DNA from: Isosphaeraceae bacterium
GTDB lineage: Bacteria; Planctomycetota; Planctomycetia; Isosphaerales; Isosphaeraceae
Direction: 5' to 3'
DNA length: 52,150 nucleotides
NCBI GenBank assembly: GCA_025356475.1
Contig: JANXSX010000041.1
Coordinates: 1 to 52,150 of the forward strand
The notes under the pieces are model-generated. The model had not been told where the DNA came from. It saw nothing but the letters and a program-made list of their open reading frames with translations, and did no database searches. Numbering within the stretch: the stretch's first letter is position 1; each line of letters begins with the position of its first letter. This document shows positions 1-9,192 of this stretch, piece by piece. The position numbers and the translations under genes were made by a program.

Positions 1-155
1 CAAGAACCCACTGCCGCCTCGAATCCGCCGTAGAGAAATACAATCGCCTGGTGAGCCATTCAACTCAGCCTTAGTGCTGGATCACCCTCTTTCCGGGCCG
101 ATCTGCACGCGATACACTCAACAGTGGAGTCGACTCTCCCCCCCGCCCTGCGAGC
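1..155. other. Window edge, no confident gene
   Basis: This stretch precedes apbE. One plus-strand frame ends in a TAG at 31-33 and another in a TAG at 82-84, so the 3' end of an upstream gene could lie here, but too few residues are visible to recognise a family or choose a frame. No terminator hairpin or clear promoter is seen. Confidence 0.3.
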
Positions 156-1277
156 GTGCGTTCGATGTCTCCCTTGAGCCCATTTTCCCCGGATCGGCAG
201 CTCCGCCGCCGCGATGCGCTCGGTGCCCGGGCATGGTCCCGGCGTAGGGAACAACCCGAGATCGCTGCGAAACGGTTCGACCTGATCAAAGCAGAACGCC
301 GGGGTATGGGAACTTCGTTCGAACTCAGGTTCGCGGCGAATACCCCAGGAGCAGTCGAGCTAGCATCGCGATCACTCGACATCCTTGACGACCTTGAAGC
401 TCAGATGACGGTCTATCGCGACGATTCGGAGATCAGTCGGATCAACGCGAACGCCCATATCGCACCCGTAGAAGTCGAATCCAAGCTTTTTGAGTTGATT
501 AAGCACGCGGTCGGATTAAGCTACCTGACGGGTGGGGCCTACGACATCGCCTCGGGAGCACTCTCACTCGCGTGGGGATTCACCCGTGGTCCCAAGCGAG
601 TCCCCACGAGCGAGTCTCTCGCTGAAGCACGAGCATGCACAGGGTTCCAGCATCTGATTCTCAATCACACCCACCGGACGATTCTGTTCGATCGGCCAGG
701 GATCGTGCTCAACCTCGGAAGTATCGGCAAGGGATACGCGATCGACCAGGCGATTGACGTTGTCAGAAAGCATTGGTGGCCAACATCGGCACTGTTGCAT
801 GGTGGGCATTCGAGTGTGTATGCGCTTGGTTCTCCTCCCGACCGGTTTGGTGGTCGCTGGCAGGTTGCCTTACGAAACCCCTTCGACCTGGAACAACCAC
901 TCGGTACGGTCCACCTCCGGAATCGCGGGATGGGGACATCGGGCGACCTCTTCCAACGGTTCGAACATGAAGGGCGACTCTTTGGCCACATCCTTGACCC
1001 TCGGACCGGTGAACCTGCGGCCTCCGGGCTGGCCGCCGTGACGGTTCTGGCCCCGACAGCGGCGGAAGCCGATGCCCTTTCGACAGCAGTTACCCTTTTA
1101 GGCCCGGTAGAGTCGCGGAAAATCCTTGCCGATCGACCTGAGATTGGGGTGATCTTTGTCCACTCGAGTCCCAATGGCTTATCCCCTAGGGTAGAGACAT
1201 TCCACCTCTCGGATTCCGACTACACGCCCAACCGGATCGACCCCGACCGTCCCCAGAAGTTCCGCCCGAACCTCTGA
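156..1277 (+). CDS. apbE: FAD:protein FMN transferase (ApbE family)
   Basis: ApbE enzymes use FAD and Mg2+ to attach FMN to a Thr/Ser of target flavoproteins such as Rnf/Nqr subunits. Family landmarks are clear in the 373-residue product: LNLGSIGKGYAID near residues 186-198, a glycine-rich LLHGGHSSVYALG at about 213-225, HILDPRTGEP at about 278-287, and the metal-site segment AEADALSTAV at about 303-312. The length is normal. The start given is GTG; an ATG lies three codons later, and the first 45 residues (with LRRRDAL, weakly Tat-like) are not conserved, so the exact start is uncertain. No obvious flavinylation target is next to it. A DoxX-type gene follows 30 nt later in the same direction. 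Confidence 0.93.
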   Translation: MRSMSPLSPFSPDRQLRRRDALGARAWSRRREQPEIAAKRFDLIKAERRGMGTSFELRFAANTPGAVELASRSLDILDDLEAQMTVYRDDSEISRINANAHIAPVEVESKLFELIKHAVGLSYLTGGAYDIASGALSLAWGFTRGPKRVPTSESLAEARACTGFQHLILNHTHRTILFDRPGIVLNLGSIGKGYAIDQAIDVVRKHWWPTSALLHGGHSSVYALGSPPDRFGGRWQVALRNPFDLEQPLGTVHLRNRGMGTSGDLFQRFEHEGRLFGHILDPRTGEPAASGLAAVTVLAPTAAEADALSTAVTLLGPVESRKILADRPEIGVIFVHSSPNGLSPRVETFHLSDSDYTPNRIDPDRPQKFRPNL

Positions 1278-1306
1278 CGTTCCTGCCCCCTGAAAGGAGC
1301 AGTCCC

Positions 1307-2281
1307 CTGGCCCCCTCGCGACCTTACTATTACCCGGGCTTCTTTGGCGCTCTCTTCCTGGTGCTTCTGCGGATCGCGATCGGCTGGCACTTCTGCAACG
1401 AGGGACGGGAAAAGCTCGAGTCGTACTCGACCTCCAAACCCTTCACGGCCGAACCCTATCTCCGGGCATCATCGGGGCCGCTCGCCCCTTACTTCCGCAA
1501 CCTTGTTCCCGACGTCGATAGCAAGAACAAGCTCTTGCCGGAGGTTCTGAAAACGAATTGGGAGGTTGATAGTGATCGGATTCGCGACCAGTACCGGTTC
1601 GATCAGCCGCAGATCGAGAAGCTGAACGCGGAACTCACGAACGCGACGACCCGGGCGGACGACTGGTTCCGGGCGACCGAGAACGCGGAGAAGGTCAAGA
1701 AATACATCCATGATCTTGGAGCGATCGAAGCTGTCGAGGCCAACCCGGATGCCCTCTCTTATGAGCGCGAGCGGGCCGCTCTGGCCAGGAAATCCCTTGA
1801 GGCCGACCGCCGGACACTCGCGACAATCATCGACAGTTGGACAGCAGGCTTCAGGGAGAGCACGCTCAAGATTGCGACCAAAGAACAAGTGGAGAACTAC
1901 GGGCCGTACGCCCCGGTCAAGACGCAACTCGACACGATCAACCTCGTGACAGCCTATGCTCTAACCATCTTTGGCGCGTGTCTGATCGTCGGGCTCCTCA
2001 CCCCTCTCGCAGCGCTAGGTGCGGCTGGGTATTTGGCGATGTTCTATTTCAGTATGCCCCCTTGGCCAGGACTCCCCGAGAGCCCAATCGCCGAAGGCCA
2101 CTACTGGATTGTGAACAAGAACCTCGTAGAAATGTTCGCCTGTCTTGCTCTTGCTTCGACGCCGAGCGGACTCTGGATCGGGTTCGATGCCTTGCTGTTC
2201 GGCCCTTATGCCCGCCGCGCGGCTCTCCGACGCGAAGCCAAACTCGCCGAGCGGAATGCTCGCCTCGCCACCCGACATTGA
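1307..2281 (+). CDS. DoxX-type membrane protein, probable CTG start
   Basis: The product is a polytopic membrane protein. It starts with a hydrophobic helix (PGFFGALFLVLLRIAIGWHF), continues with a charged soluble region of about 150 residues, and ends with three hydrophobic segments resembling the DoxX/DoxD fold. The first standard start codon is GTG at 1361, but that cuts the first helix in half. Reading upstream in frame gives LAPSRPYYYPGFFGALFLV, beginning at a CTG placed 7 nt after a strong AAAGGAG (1293-1299), so CTG at 1307 is the better start; the protein would be 324 residues. DoxX-family proteins are tied to quinone or thiosulfate metabolism, but the role here is unknown. It lies between apbE and a Tat oxidoreductase and may be co-transcribed with them. 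Confidence 0.8.
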   Translation: MAPSRPYYYPGFFGALFLVLLRIAIGWHFCNEGREKLESYSTSKPFTAEPYLRASSGPLAPYFRNLVPDVDSKNKLLPEVLKTNWEVDSDRIRDQYRFDQPQIEKLNAELTNATTRADDWFRATENAEKVKKYIHDLGAIEAVEANPDALSYERERAALARKSLEADRRTLATIIDSWTAGFRESTLKIATKEQVENYGPYAPVKTQLDTINLVTAYALTIFGACLIVGLLTPLAALGAAGYLAMFYFSMPPWPGLPESPIAEGHYWIVNKNLVEMFACLALASTPSGLWIGFDALLFGPYARRAALRREAKLAERNARLATRH

Positions 2282-2357
2282 CATGCAGGAATGAACCAAT
2301 CCGGGCCGGAAGTCGAAATCACTCTATAGACCTTCTTCGACGAGGAGCGCTGACACG

Positions 2358-3935
2358 ATGATGAACTTGACACCTGAACAGCGGGCGCTTGGCCGCGAGA
2401 ATACCAATACCGCGCTCGGCATGACCCGTCGCGATGTCTTGAAGGCCGCCGCCGCCGCTCCCGCGCTGGGCTCGTTCTACTTCGGATACAAGGCTATGGG
2501 GGATAAGTCCCCCGTTCGAGCCGCAATTATCGGCACCGGCAACGAAGGTTGCCAGGCGATGATCCGCGATCACAACCGCGACTACCTCAACTATATTGGT
2601 TTCTGCGACATCCGCCCCTCGCAGCAGGAACGGGCCGTCAAAGAGTTCACCACTCACAAGCAGTACGGTAAGGCGGAAGCCGAGAAGCTCAAACGCTACC
2701 CGGACTACAAGGCGATGTTGGAAGACAAAGACGTCGAAGTCGTTGTCATCGCCCTGCCGCTTTGGCTTCATGCTCCAATCGCGATCGAGGCCATGAAGGC
2801 GGGCAAGCACGTCTTTTGCGAAAAGCTGATGGCCCACAATGTGACCCAGTGTAAGGACATGGTCCGCACTGCTCACGAGACCAATAAGTTGCTGGCGATT
2901 GGCCACCAGCGGCATTACTCCGTCCTCTACGACAATGCCAACTACCTGGTCCAGAACGGGCACCTGGGCGATATCCACCACATTCGCGCCCTCTGGCACC
3001 GCAATAATGCCAACCCGATGATCGAGAAGGACAAAGACGGCAAGCTTAGGTACGACGGCAAGGGCGAGCCTGTCTACATGCGCGACGAGAACGGGGTGAT
3101 CCGCTATTACGATGGCTGGAAGCCCGACATTCTCGCCGAAGACCGCGATATTGACTTCTCGAAGCATGGCTATAAGAGCCTAGACGAGCTGATCCGCTGG
3201 CGGCTCTACAATCGCACGGGCGCTGGGCTGATGGCCGAACTTGGTAGCCACCAGCTCGATGCTTGCTCAATCTTCCTGGGTAAGAAGCATCCCCGAAGCG
3301 TCACAGGCGCGGGCGGAACCTACTTCTACAAAGATGGCCGTGAAGTCGATGATCACGTGTTCGTGACGTTCGAGTTTCCCGGCAAGACCCAAGAAGATAC
3401 GGTGGTCGTCACCTATTCGTCGATCAACACCAACGCCTTCGAGAACTACGGCGAAACCCTGATGGGTTCTCGTGGGACGATGATCGTTGAGGGTGAGAAG
3501 GAGATTCTCCTCTACAAGGAGATCGACCGGAACACATGGAAGCCGGGCTCGGGTGCGCCAAAAACGACCTCGATCACCGTCGAGGCCAAGGGAGGCTCCA
3601 AGCCGACAATTGAGGCAAGCCCAAGTACCGCCGGCCCCTCGGCGGCATCGAGCCTCGGTGGTCTGGCCACCGCCGACCCCTCACGCGGCTATCGCGAAGA
3701 GCTTGAACACTTCGCGTATTGCATCCGGCATGGCGACGCCTCCAACTACCACGCCGACGAGGAACATAAGCCCCGTTGCCGAGGCGAAGTCGCGCTGGCC
3801 GACGCCGTGATCGCCTTGACCTCGAACCTCGCGATGAAGCAAAAACGCCGCATCGAGTTCGACGAGGCCTGGTTCGACTGGAAGTCTCCCGCCGTTCCTG
3901 AGACCGCGACTCCAGAGATTGCCAAGCGGGTCTGA
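2358..3935 (+). CDS. Tat-exported Gfo/Idh/MocA family oxidoreductase
   Basis: The 525-residue protein carries a twin-arginine signal (TRRDVLKAAAAAPALGSFYF, residues 23-42), so it should be exported folded. The Rossmann NAD(P) motif AAIIGTGNEGCQ follows, and HVFCEKLMAHN is the family's conserved EK(P) segment that places the catalytic lysine. The C-terminal alpha/beta substrate domain is present. Planctomycetes hold many such exported paralogues, thought to act on sugars or sugar derivatives in the periplasm; the substrate here cannot be named. ATG ATG at 2358 is preceded by GAGGAG. A strong hairpin lies just after the stop. Confidence 0.92.
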   Translation: MMNLTPEQRALGRENTNTALGMTRRDVLKAAAAAPALGSFYFGYKAMGDKSPVRAAIIGTGNEGCQAMIRDHNRDYLNYIGFCDIRPSQQERAVKEFTTHKQYGKAEAEKLKRYPDYKAMLEDKDVEVVVIALPLWLHAPIAIEAMKAGKHVFCEKLMAHNVTQCKDMVRTAHETNKLLAIGHQRHYSVLYDNANYLVQNGHLGDIHHIRALWHRNNANPMIEKDKDGKLRYDGKGEPVYMRDENGVIRYYDGWKPDILAEDRDIDFSKHGYKSLDELIRWRLYNRTGAGLMAELGSHQLDACSIFLGKKHPRSVTGAGGTYFYKDGREVDDHVFVTFEFPGKTQEDTVVVTYSSINTNAFENYGETLMGSRGTMIVEGEKEILLYKEIDRNTWKPGSGAPKTTSITVEAKGGSKPTIEASPSTAGPSAASSLGGLATADPSRGYREELEHFAYCIRHGDASNYHADEEHKPRCRGEVALADAVIALTSNLAMKQKRRIEFDEAWFDWKSPAVPETATPEIAKRV

Positions 3936-3963
3936 TCTCGTCGCGTTCTCAATCAACAATCAT

Positions 3964-3992
3964 AACGCCCAGGTCATCCTGACCTGGGCGTT
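3964..3992 (+). terminator. 13-bp hairpin, possible terminator
   Basis: AACGCCCAGGTCA and its exact complement TGACCTGGGCGTT pair around a TCC loop, 28 nt after the oxidoreductase stop. No U-run follows, so it is either an atypical intrinsic terminator or an mRNA 3'-end stabiliser. Confidence 0.55.
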
Positions 3993-4171
3993 GCCGTTCC
4001 TCGAGAGTCTTGAGAGCAAGTCCGACCTACAAAACAGGCAGAACAGGCAGGGTGGAGAAGGAGCAGTCTAAGAAATCCCCACCTGGACCCCAAAACGGAA
4101 TCAGTTCGCCAAAACCCCTTAGTCGACCTTGCCAAGAATACAGGTTTTCTCAAGAATGCTTTTAGAGTCTT

Positions 4172-4190
4172 AATGCGCATGAGGCGCATT
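4172..4190. promoter_or_regulatory. Inverted repeat upstream of mlaE
   Basis: AATGCGC and GCGCATT are perfect 7-bp arms around ATGAG, about 40 nt before the chosen mlaE start. This could be an operator or a 5'-UTR hairpin. The same gap (3936-4229) also holds a tandem direct repeat of AACAGGCAG (4033-4050). No confident -35/-10 pair was found. Confidence 0.3.
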
Positions 4191-4229
4191 CAAGAGTTGC
4201 ACCATGGGGCGGCTCGCGAAGGAGCAGGG

Positions 4230-5093
4230 ATGTCTTCGGCCCACGTATCGCCATCGACTCAGATACCGGTCCTCATCCTTGAGACGACCCCGATCCATCG
4301 GGTCGGTCAGCGTGTCTACGACTCCGTTGCTGAGATTGGCAGTCTCACCGAATTCAGCGCGATCACGGTCAGTTGGCTGGTGAGACGTTGGCCACGCTGG
4401 TCGGTCCTGATCCCAAGCTTCTATGCCATCGGGGTTTCCAGTGTTCCCGTTGTCGCAGTCACCGGGACATTCATCGGGATGGTGTTGGCCGTTCAGGCCC
4501 ATACCCAGTTCGCCATGATGGGCCTGGAAACTCGGCTGGGCTCGGTCATCAATATCTCACTGGTCAAGGAACTCGGGCCTGTTCTGGCGGCGACCATGCT
4601 CGCCGGTCGGGTGGGTTCGAGCATGGCTGCGGAACTCGGGACGATGCGAGTCACCGAGCAAATCGACGCCCTGAGCGCACTTGGGACGAACCCCATCTCG
4701 TACCTGGTTGTGCCTCGGTTGCTCGCCTGCGTCCTGCTGATCCCACTACTGACCCTCATGGCCGACTTCATGGGCGTGATTGGCGGGGCGGTCGTCAGCA
4801 CCCAATTCCTGCGAGTCGATTCCTACCACTACTGGTATCACTCAAGGCAGTATGTGGGCGGCCTCGATATTTTTGCGGGAGTTCTGAAGAGTTACTTCTT
4901 TGGCGCAGCGATTGCTCTTGTCAGTTGTCACCGAGGATTCCACTCCAAAGCTGGGGCCGAAGGGGTGGGCAAGGCAGCGACTGAGGCATTCGTATTCTCG
5001 TTCATCGCGATTCTGGCAATCGATTTCGTCATCGGCATCCTCTGGAACACGGTCTACTACGGGATCTGGCCCGACACTGCGGGGCTGTTATGA
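4230..5093 (+). CDS. mlaE: MlaE-type ABC transporter permease
   Basis: This is a 287-residue integral membrane permease of the MlaE/YrbE family, which forms the inner-membrane channel of lipid (phospholipid) transport systems working with an MCE-domain protein. Typical family segments are visible: [17 protein letters not shown], the conserved [20 protein letters not shown] and [17 protein letters not shown]. The start is ATG at 4230, supported by AAGGAG six nt upstream; a longer in-frame form from 4173 lacks a good ribosome site. The mlaF start overlaps its stop by 4 nt, so the two are translationally coupled. The order E-F-D is the usual core; no MlaB or MlaC gene is seen nearby. Confidence 0.94.
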   Translation: MSSAHVSPSTQIPVLILETTPIHRVGQRVYDSVAEIGSLTEFSAITVSWLVRRWPRWSVLIPSFYAIGVSSVPVVAVTGTFIGMVLAVQAHTQFAMMGLETRLGSVINISLVKELGPVLAATMLAGRVGSSMAAELGTMRVTEQIDALSALGTNPISYLVVPRLLACVLLIPLLTLMADFMGVIGGAVVSTQFLRVDSYHYWYHSRQYVGGLDIFAGVLKSYFFGAAIALVSCHRGFHSKAGAEGVGKAATEAFVFSFIAILAIDFVIGILWNTVYYGIWPDTAGLL

Positions 5094-5902
5094 ATGGACC
5101 GATCCTGGAGCTAAATCAGATCTCGATGCGGTTCGGTCGACAGAACGTTCTACGGAACCTGACGATCCACGTCAAACGGGGTGAGACCCTCTGCGTCATC
5201 GGCGAGAGCGGGTGTGGCAAGACGGTTCTGCTCAAACTGATGATTGGCCTGCTCAAACCCACACGTGGGGTTGTGAAATTCGATGGGCAAGATCTCGCCG
5301 GCCTGAAACAGCATGAACTCGCCAAGATGCGGATCCGGTTTGGGTTCCTCTTTCAGATGGCCGCCCTGTTCGACAGCCTGACGATCTTTGATAACGTCGC
5401 CTTCGGGCTCCGTGAGCACAACCTCGCCGAGGGCGACGCCCTGACTCGTATCGTCGCCGAAAGGCTCCAAGAAGTTGGCCTGCCTCCGGGACTCGAGGGC
5501 AAGAAGCCTGCCGAGCTTTCTGGCGGTCAGCGCAAACGTGTCGGCCTGGCCCGGGCACTCGCTCTCAACCCTGAGGTTATGCTTTACGACGAGCCGACGA
5601 CCGGTCTTGACCCGATCATGACGGACGTGATCAACGAGCTGATCCTGCAAACCCAACGGACCAAAAAAGCCACAGGGATCGTGGTGACGCATGAGATGAA
5701 GACAGTCACCAAGGTCGCCGACCGAGTGGTGATGCTCTATCCCCTCGCTCGGTTAGGGCCGCAGGATTCACAGATCCTTTACGATGGTCCCCCCGAAGGG
5801 CTCGAAGAATCACCCGACCTCCGGGTTCGACAATTTGTCCGAGGCGAAGCTGGCGAACGGCTCCGCGAACTTGCCCAACAGCGCGAGGCCGTCACGGATT
5901 GA
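5090..5902 (+). CDS. mlaF: MlaF-type ABC transporter ATPase
   Basis: The 270-residue nucleotide-binding subunit powers the Mla lipid transporter. Walker A is GESGCGKT (about residues 38-45), the ABC signature is [15 protein letters not shown], and Walker B with the catalytic Glu is [13 protein letters not shown]; a downstream H-loop His is in VVTHEMK. Length and the [11 protein letters not shown]-loop region match MlaF. The ATG overlaps the mlaE stop and mlaD follows after about 50 nt, so this is the middle gene of a three-gene operon. Confidence 0.95.
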   Translation: MNGPILELNQISMRFGRQNVLRNLTIHVKRGETLCVIGESGCGKTVLLKLMIGLLKPTRGVVKFDGQDLAGLKQHELAKMRIRFGFLFQMAALFDSLTIFDNVAFGLREHNLAEGDALTRIVAERLQEVGLPPGLEGKKPAELSGGQRKRVGLARALALNPEVMLYDEPTTGLDPIMTDVINELILQTQRTKKATGIVVTHEMKTVTKVADRVVMLYPLARLGPQDSQILYDGPPEGLEESPDLRVRQFVRGEAGERLRELAQQREAVTD

Positions 5903-5954
5903 CGGCCCCAGAGTGACACAAGAATCGATCCAGTGAAGCGAGGCGAGGAACGCC

Positions 5955-7070
5955 ATGAACGATCGCGTGATGCAGTTTCGGATCGGCATATTCGTGATCT
6001 TTGCCGCCTTGGTCCTTGCCATGATGCTCATCTGGTTCGGCGAGCGCCCTTCCCTATTTCGCGACAACGGCTTCCTGGTTGCGCGCTATGAAGAGGCACC
6101 CGGCGTCAATGTCGGAATCCCCGTACGCAAGAGTGGCATCCGGATCGGCGAAGTCACATCAATCGAGTTTGACGAGCGCCCTGGCCAGCCCGACGGCGTC
6201 CTGGTCACCATGTCGCTCGACCGTAAGATCAAGCTCAAGGTCGGATCAGCACCCAAGATTGGCCGGGCCTTGATCGGCGACGTCAGCATCGACATGACCC
6301 CAGGCAAAGGGACCGACTTCATGGTCCTGAGCCCGAACCCCAAGGTCGCGATGGAACCGAGCCGGATCATCACTGGCGAGCTGACCCCGGACCCTTCCAA
6401 GGCTCTCGCAGCCGCGAGCGCCGCCTTTGAGAAAGTGGGGCCGACCCTCGAGGCGATCAAACTCGCAGCCACGGGGGTCTCGGACCTATCGACAAGCGCA
6501 AAAGATGTTCAAGCGTTTATTGACACCTGGAAAGCGACAGGTGCCAAGGTTGGAAATGCGGCCGACGGGATCGATCGAGTGATCAAGATGAATGAGGATG
6601 ACCTCAAGCCCGCGATCTCAAGCCTGAGAAGTGTGACCAACAAACTCGACATGACGCTTGACGCCAAGACCTTGGAGGACATTCAGGGAGCGGTCGTTCG
6701 CTTCTCGGCAGCCGCCGGAAAGCTCGATCAGAGCCTTGGAGACCTCCGACCGCTCCTGACCGACCTTGGTGCCAGCGTAAACGCCAAGCCGCTCACCAAC
6801 TTCGGCCAGACGATCTATCGACTGAATCGCATGGGCTACGACCTTGGACTCCTCACTGCTGCCCTCAACGACAATGGCAAGCTCAGTACCACAGGTACGC
6901 TACAACGACTCGTTGTGAGTTCCGAACTCTACGAAAACCTCAATCAGATGGCCCTCGCAGCGAGAGAGGTCTTCACGTCTGCCAAACCCGCACTTATCTC
7001 TCTGCGAACGTTCGCCGACAAGGTGGCACGCGACCCCTCAGCCATTGCACGAGGGGCCCTCAAGAATTGA
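5955..7070 (+). CDS. mlaD: MlaD-type MCE-domain protein
   Basis: The 371-residue protein has an N-terminal membrane anchor (FRIGIFVIFAALVLAMMLIWFG, residues 8-29) followed by an MCE domain at roughly residues 38-115, with APGVNVGIPVRKSGIRIGEV as the hallmark strand-turn region. The long C-terminal part is alpha-helical with repeated leucine/alanine segments, like the helical barrel extensions of MCE proteins. It should sit in the periplasm as a lipid-binding ring above MlaE. The ATG is preceded by GCGAGGAACGCC. It is the last gene of the mla operon. Confidence 0.92.
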   Translation: MNDRVMQFRIGIFVIFAALVLAMMLIWFGERPSLFRDNGFLVARYEEAPGVNVGIPVRKSGIRIGEVTSIEFDERPGQPDGVLVTMSLDRKIKLKVGSAPKIGRALIGDVSIDMTPGKGTDFMVLSPNPKVAMEPSRIITGELTPDPSKALAAASAAFEKVGPTLEAIKLAATGVSDLSTSAKDVQAFIDTWKATGAKVGNAADGIDRVIKMNEDDLKPAISSLRSVTNKLDMTLDAKTLEDIQGAVVRFSAAAGKLDQSLGDLRPLLTDLGASVNAKPLTNFGQTIYRLNRMGYDLGLLTAALNDNGKLSTTGTLQRLVVSSELYENLNQMALAAREVFTSAKPALISLRTFADKVARDPSAIARGALKN

Positions 7071-7087
7071 GTGGGGAGCGCCTTTGT

Positions 7088-7390
7088 TCACGCCGAGTTG
7101 CCAGTCGAGCGTGACCAAGGGAGCTTTGACCAAATCCGTTGTCGGATGACCTGCCAAAGCGAATCCGGGGGCAGCTCATCATCGATCGTTGAGATCCGAA
7201 ACAGATCTTCGAGCGCACGACGAAATCCCCAATCGTCCGTCAGAGACCAGAGCCGGTCAAAGTCCGACTTGCTCATGAAGCCTCGCCATAGGAGGCGCTT
7301 GGTTGCTACGTCGTAGCGAACCTGGTCGCGCAGTGCGGGAGGGAATTCGATCCCCTCAGGAAAACTCTCCAGACGAACAAATCGGTCCAT
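7088..7390 (-). CDS. Hypothetical 100-residue protein
   Basis: A small acidic/aromatic soluble protein of unrecognised family, converging on mlaD with only 17 nt between stops. Its ATG has AAGGGGTG a few nt upstream on the minus strand, and the composition (FPEGIEFPPALRDQVRYD, then DFDRLWSLTDDWGFRRALED) is protein-like with no low complexity. No signal peptide or membrane helix is visible. It may be a lineage-specific gene; I cannot give a function. Confidence 0.6.
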   Translation of the reverse strand: MDRFVRLESFPEGIEFPPALRDQVRYDVATKRLLWRGFMSKSDFDRLWSLTDDWGFRRALEDLFRISTIDDELPPDSLWQVIRQRIWSKLPWSRSTGNSA

Positions 7391-7832
7391 AGGTCACCCC
7401 TTGGCTATCGATTCCTCATCGTCTCGGTTGCGCTCCTTGCAACGAAAATCGCATTTTCCATGATACCATCAAGATTGCCGCTGGGGAGTAGCCCGGATAT
7501 CAATTGTTTCTGGTTGAGTTCATCTTTCGTCGATCGCGAGGTACGAGCGATACCACCGGTCGCGGCGGATTTCCCTCGTGGCCCTCTAATGTCGCACAAC
7601 GATTCGATTCCAAGCGTTTGGGGTTGAACTCGTAAGCCTCAATGAGCCTTGGATTTGGGGAAAATGAGACGATTGTGCCGAAATATTCTATCCGGTGATT
7701 CGTCCTATTTCGAATGGCGTCGTGGATGAGACGCGACTCGACGAAATTCGGCTGAGAAAGCTGTTGAGTTTTGATTCGTTGGCGATTCGAAGAGATTGCA
7801 ATTCGCTGCCGTGCGACATTAGAAGGCCACCA
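7391..7832. other. Gene-poor stretch before the tandem repeat
   Basis: About 440 nt with lower GC than its surroundings. Short open frames exist on both strands, but none has a convincing ribosome site or recognisable product. No tRNA or clear terminator is seen. Confidence 0.4.
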
Positions 7833-7877
7833 CGCGTTTTTCGTCGAAGGTGGCGAAGGATAGTCTCGGGTCGCATA

Positions 7878-8015
7878 GCGCAATCTGGGGCTAGCTTGGG
7901 AGGCCCTCTTCACCCAGAGTACGCTTCGCGGCTATCGGCTGTAATATTGAACGCGTTCGACGTTATGGTCATGAAGCGGCTGGGCTCCCTTTGCCCTCAC
8001 ACTAAAAAGTGCTGA
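7878..8015 (+). other. Conserved open frame in repeat flank, copy A
   Basis: A 45-codon plus-strand frame ending CPHTKKC-stop has an exact-length partner in copy B. Of the eight base differences between the copies, seven fall at third codon positions in this frame, as expected if the frame had been under protein-level selection. The frame is open upstream to 7695, but that part is not shared with copy B, and no ribosome site is evident. It may be the tail of a degraded gene. No family is recognised. Confidence 0.3.
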
Positions 8016-8089
8016 CGATAGAACTTATCGGAAACCGGTGGCTCGGCTCTCCCGAAATCCGAAAGTTCTTTCCACACGGTTATGAAGAC

Positions 8090-8776
8090 CTAGACACCCG
8101 CGCCCTCATAGAAACTTGAGATCCAAACGCTGAGCCTGTAGCAAGGCATAACGAGAAGCCAAAAGACACCCAACGCACGACCCGTCCGGTCGATCCAGGT
8201 CTTCTCGGCACGCCAACAGCCTGCCATCCCCATGATCAGCCAGACGGCTGCCACGACCGCAGTGCTAGAACTGCCATGCACTACTCCAACGACCTCCCGT
8301 ACGGATAACTCTCTAACCCAAGCTGCCACCGAATCCAACGACTGGAGGTCGTAACAAGTAAGACCTCCAAAAAATCGGGTCGTTAGTGCGCCATAAAAAA
8401 AATCAAAGACCCGGTCGACACAGATCGCGACCACTGCTGTAAATCCGGGGCGACATGCCAGCTCACGGCGCGTTGTGCGGTAACGCGTAAGGTTTAACGC
8501 CAGGATCGCAATCGACCACGTTAAAGCCACTGATACCACCCAGTTCTGAATAATATCACCTGGTAAAGGGGTGCCTGGTCCTTGCATAGATCGAGCTTGC
8601 ATGGATCGAGATACCTCTCGCCCTATCGCAAGCCCTACTGCCACGATGGCCGACGAATTCCAGTATGCCGAGTCCCATCGAGATACCTCTCGCCCCAACG
8701 CAAGTCCAACTGCGGTCGCCGCGACGAGCACGATGGCATCGATCAAGTTGAATCGTTTCTGGTTCGGATTATCCAT
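8090..8776 (-). CDS. Small polytopic membrane protein, paralogue A
   Basis: A 228-residue integral membrane protein with about five hydrophobic segments, starting MDNPNQKRFNLIDAIVLV. It is the diverged twin of the gene at 9193-9768. The ATG at 8776 matches the twin's start and has AAAGGAAG upstream; an open frame continues to 8821 but is not shared. The N-terminal region contains an internal duplication: AVGLALGREVSR recurs as AVGLAIGREVSR, about 25 residues later, followed by a doubled SMQ-type segment. The function is unknown; KRFxLIDAxVLVAATA N-termini recur among planctomycete membrane paralogues (family knowledge). Confidence 0.72.
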   Translation of the reverse strand: MDNPNQKRFNLIDAIVLVAATAVGLALGREVSRWDSAYWNSSAIVAVGLAIGREVSRSMQARSMQGPGTPLPGDIIQNWVVSVALTWSIAILALNLTRYRTTRRELACRPGFTAVVAICVDRVFDFFYGALTTRFFGGLTCYDLQSLDSVAAWVRELSVREVVGVVHGSSSTAVVAAVWLIMGMAGCWRAEKTWIDRTGRALGVFWLLVMPCYRLSVWISSFYEGAGV

Positions 8777-8961
8777 GCATGACCTTCCTTTGGGTTCTGA
8801 GCTCATCCGGCATATGACCACCTTCTCCCGAGGGTAAAGGCACGGACTTTGAAATGCTCATAACCTCTTGTCCGGACCGTAGATACCCAGCCGGATGGCA
8901 TGTTCAAAGTCCCTCGCGTTTTTCGTCGAAGCTGGCGGAGAATAGGTTCTCGGGTCGCAGA

Positions 8962-9099
8962 GCGCAATCTGGGGCTAGGTTAGGAGGCCCACTTCACCCA
9001 GAGTACGCTTCGCGGCTCTCGGCTGTAATGTTGAACGCGTTCGGCGTTATGGTCATGAAGCGGCTGGGCTCCCTTTGCCCTCACACTAAGAAATGCTGA
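8962..9099 (+). other. Conserved open frame in repeat flank, copy B
   Basis: Partner of the frame at 7878-8015, ending in the same CPHTKKC-stop. The segment upstream of the shared part differs by a small indel and is out of register with copy A, so only these 45 codons are conserved. There is no convincing start or ribosome site. Confidence 0.3.
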
Positions 9100-9192
9100 C
9101 GATAGAACTTATCGGAAACCGGTGGCTCGGCTCCCCCCGAAATCCGGAGGTTCATTCGTCACGCTTTCGATGTCCTAGACATTCTCGACCTC

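Larger units (their letters stand above)
7833..8802. repeat. Tandem duplication, copy A
   Basis: This copy starts at CGCGTTTTTCGTCGAAG and ends just upstream of the minus-strand membrane-protein gene it contains. It aligns with copy B (8915-9797), including about 250 bp of 3' flank that is almost identical (for example around GACGATAGAACTTATCGG). The whole unit, gene plus 3' flank, has been duplicated in direct orientation with an offset near 1.08 kb. Copy A is longer because of an internal duplication in the gene. Confidence 0.85.

Noticed and set aside
7500-7913. 137-residue minus-strand ORF in the gene-poor stretch
   Set aside because: No ribosome site, unusual composition and it crosses the boundary of the tandem repeat; no sign of selection.
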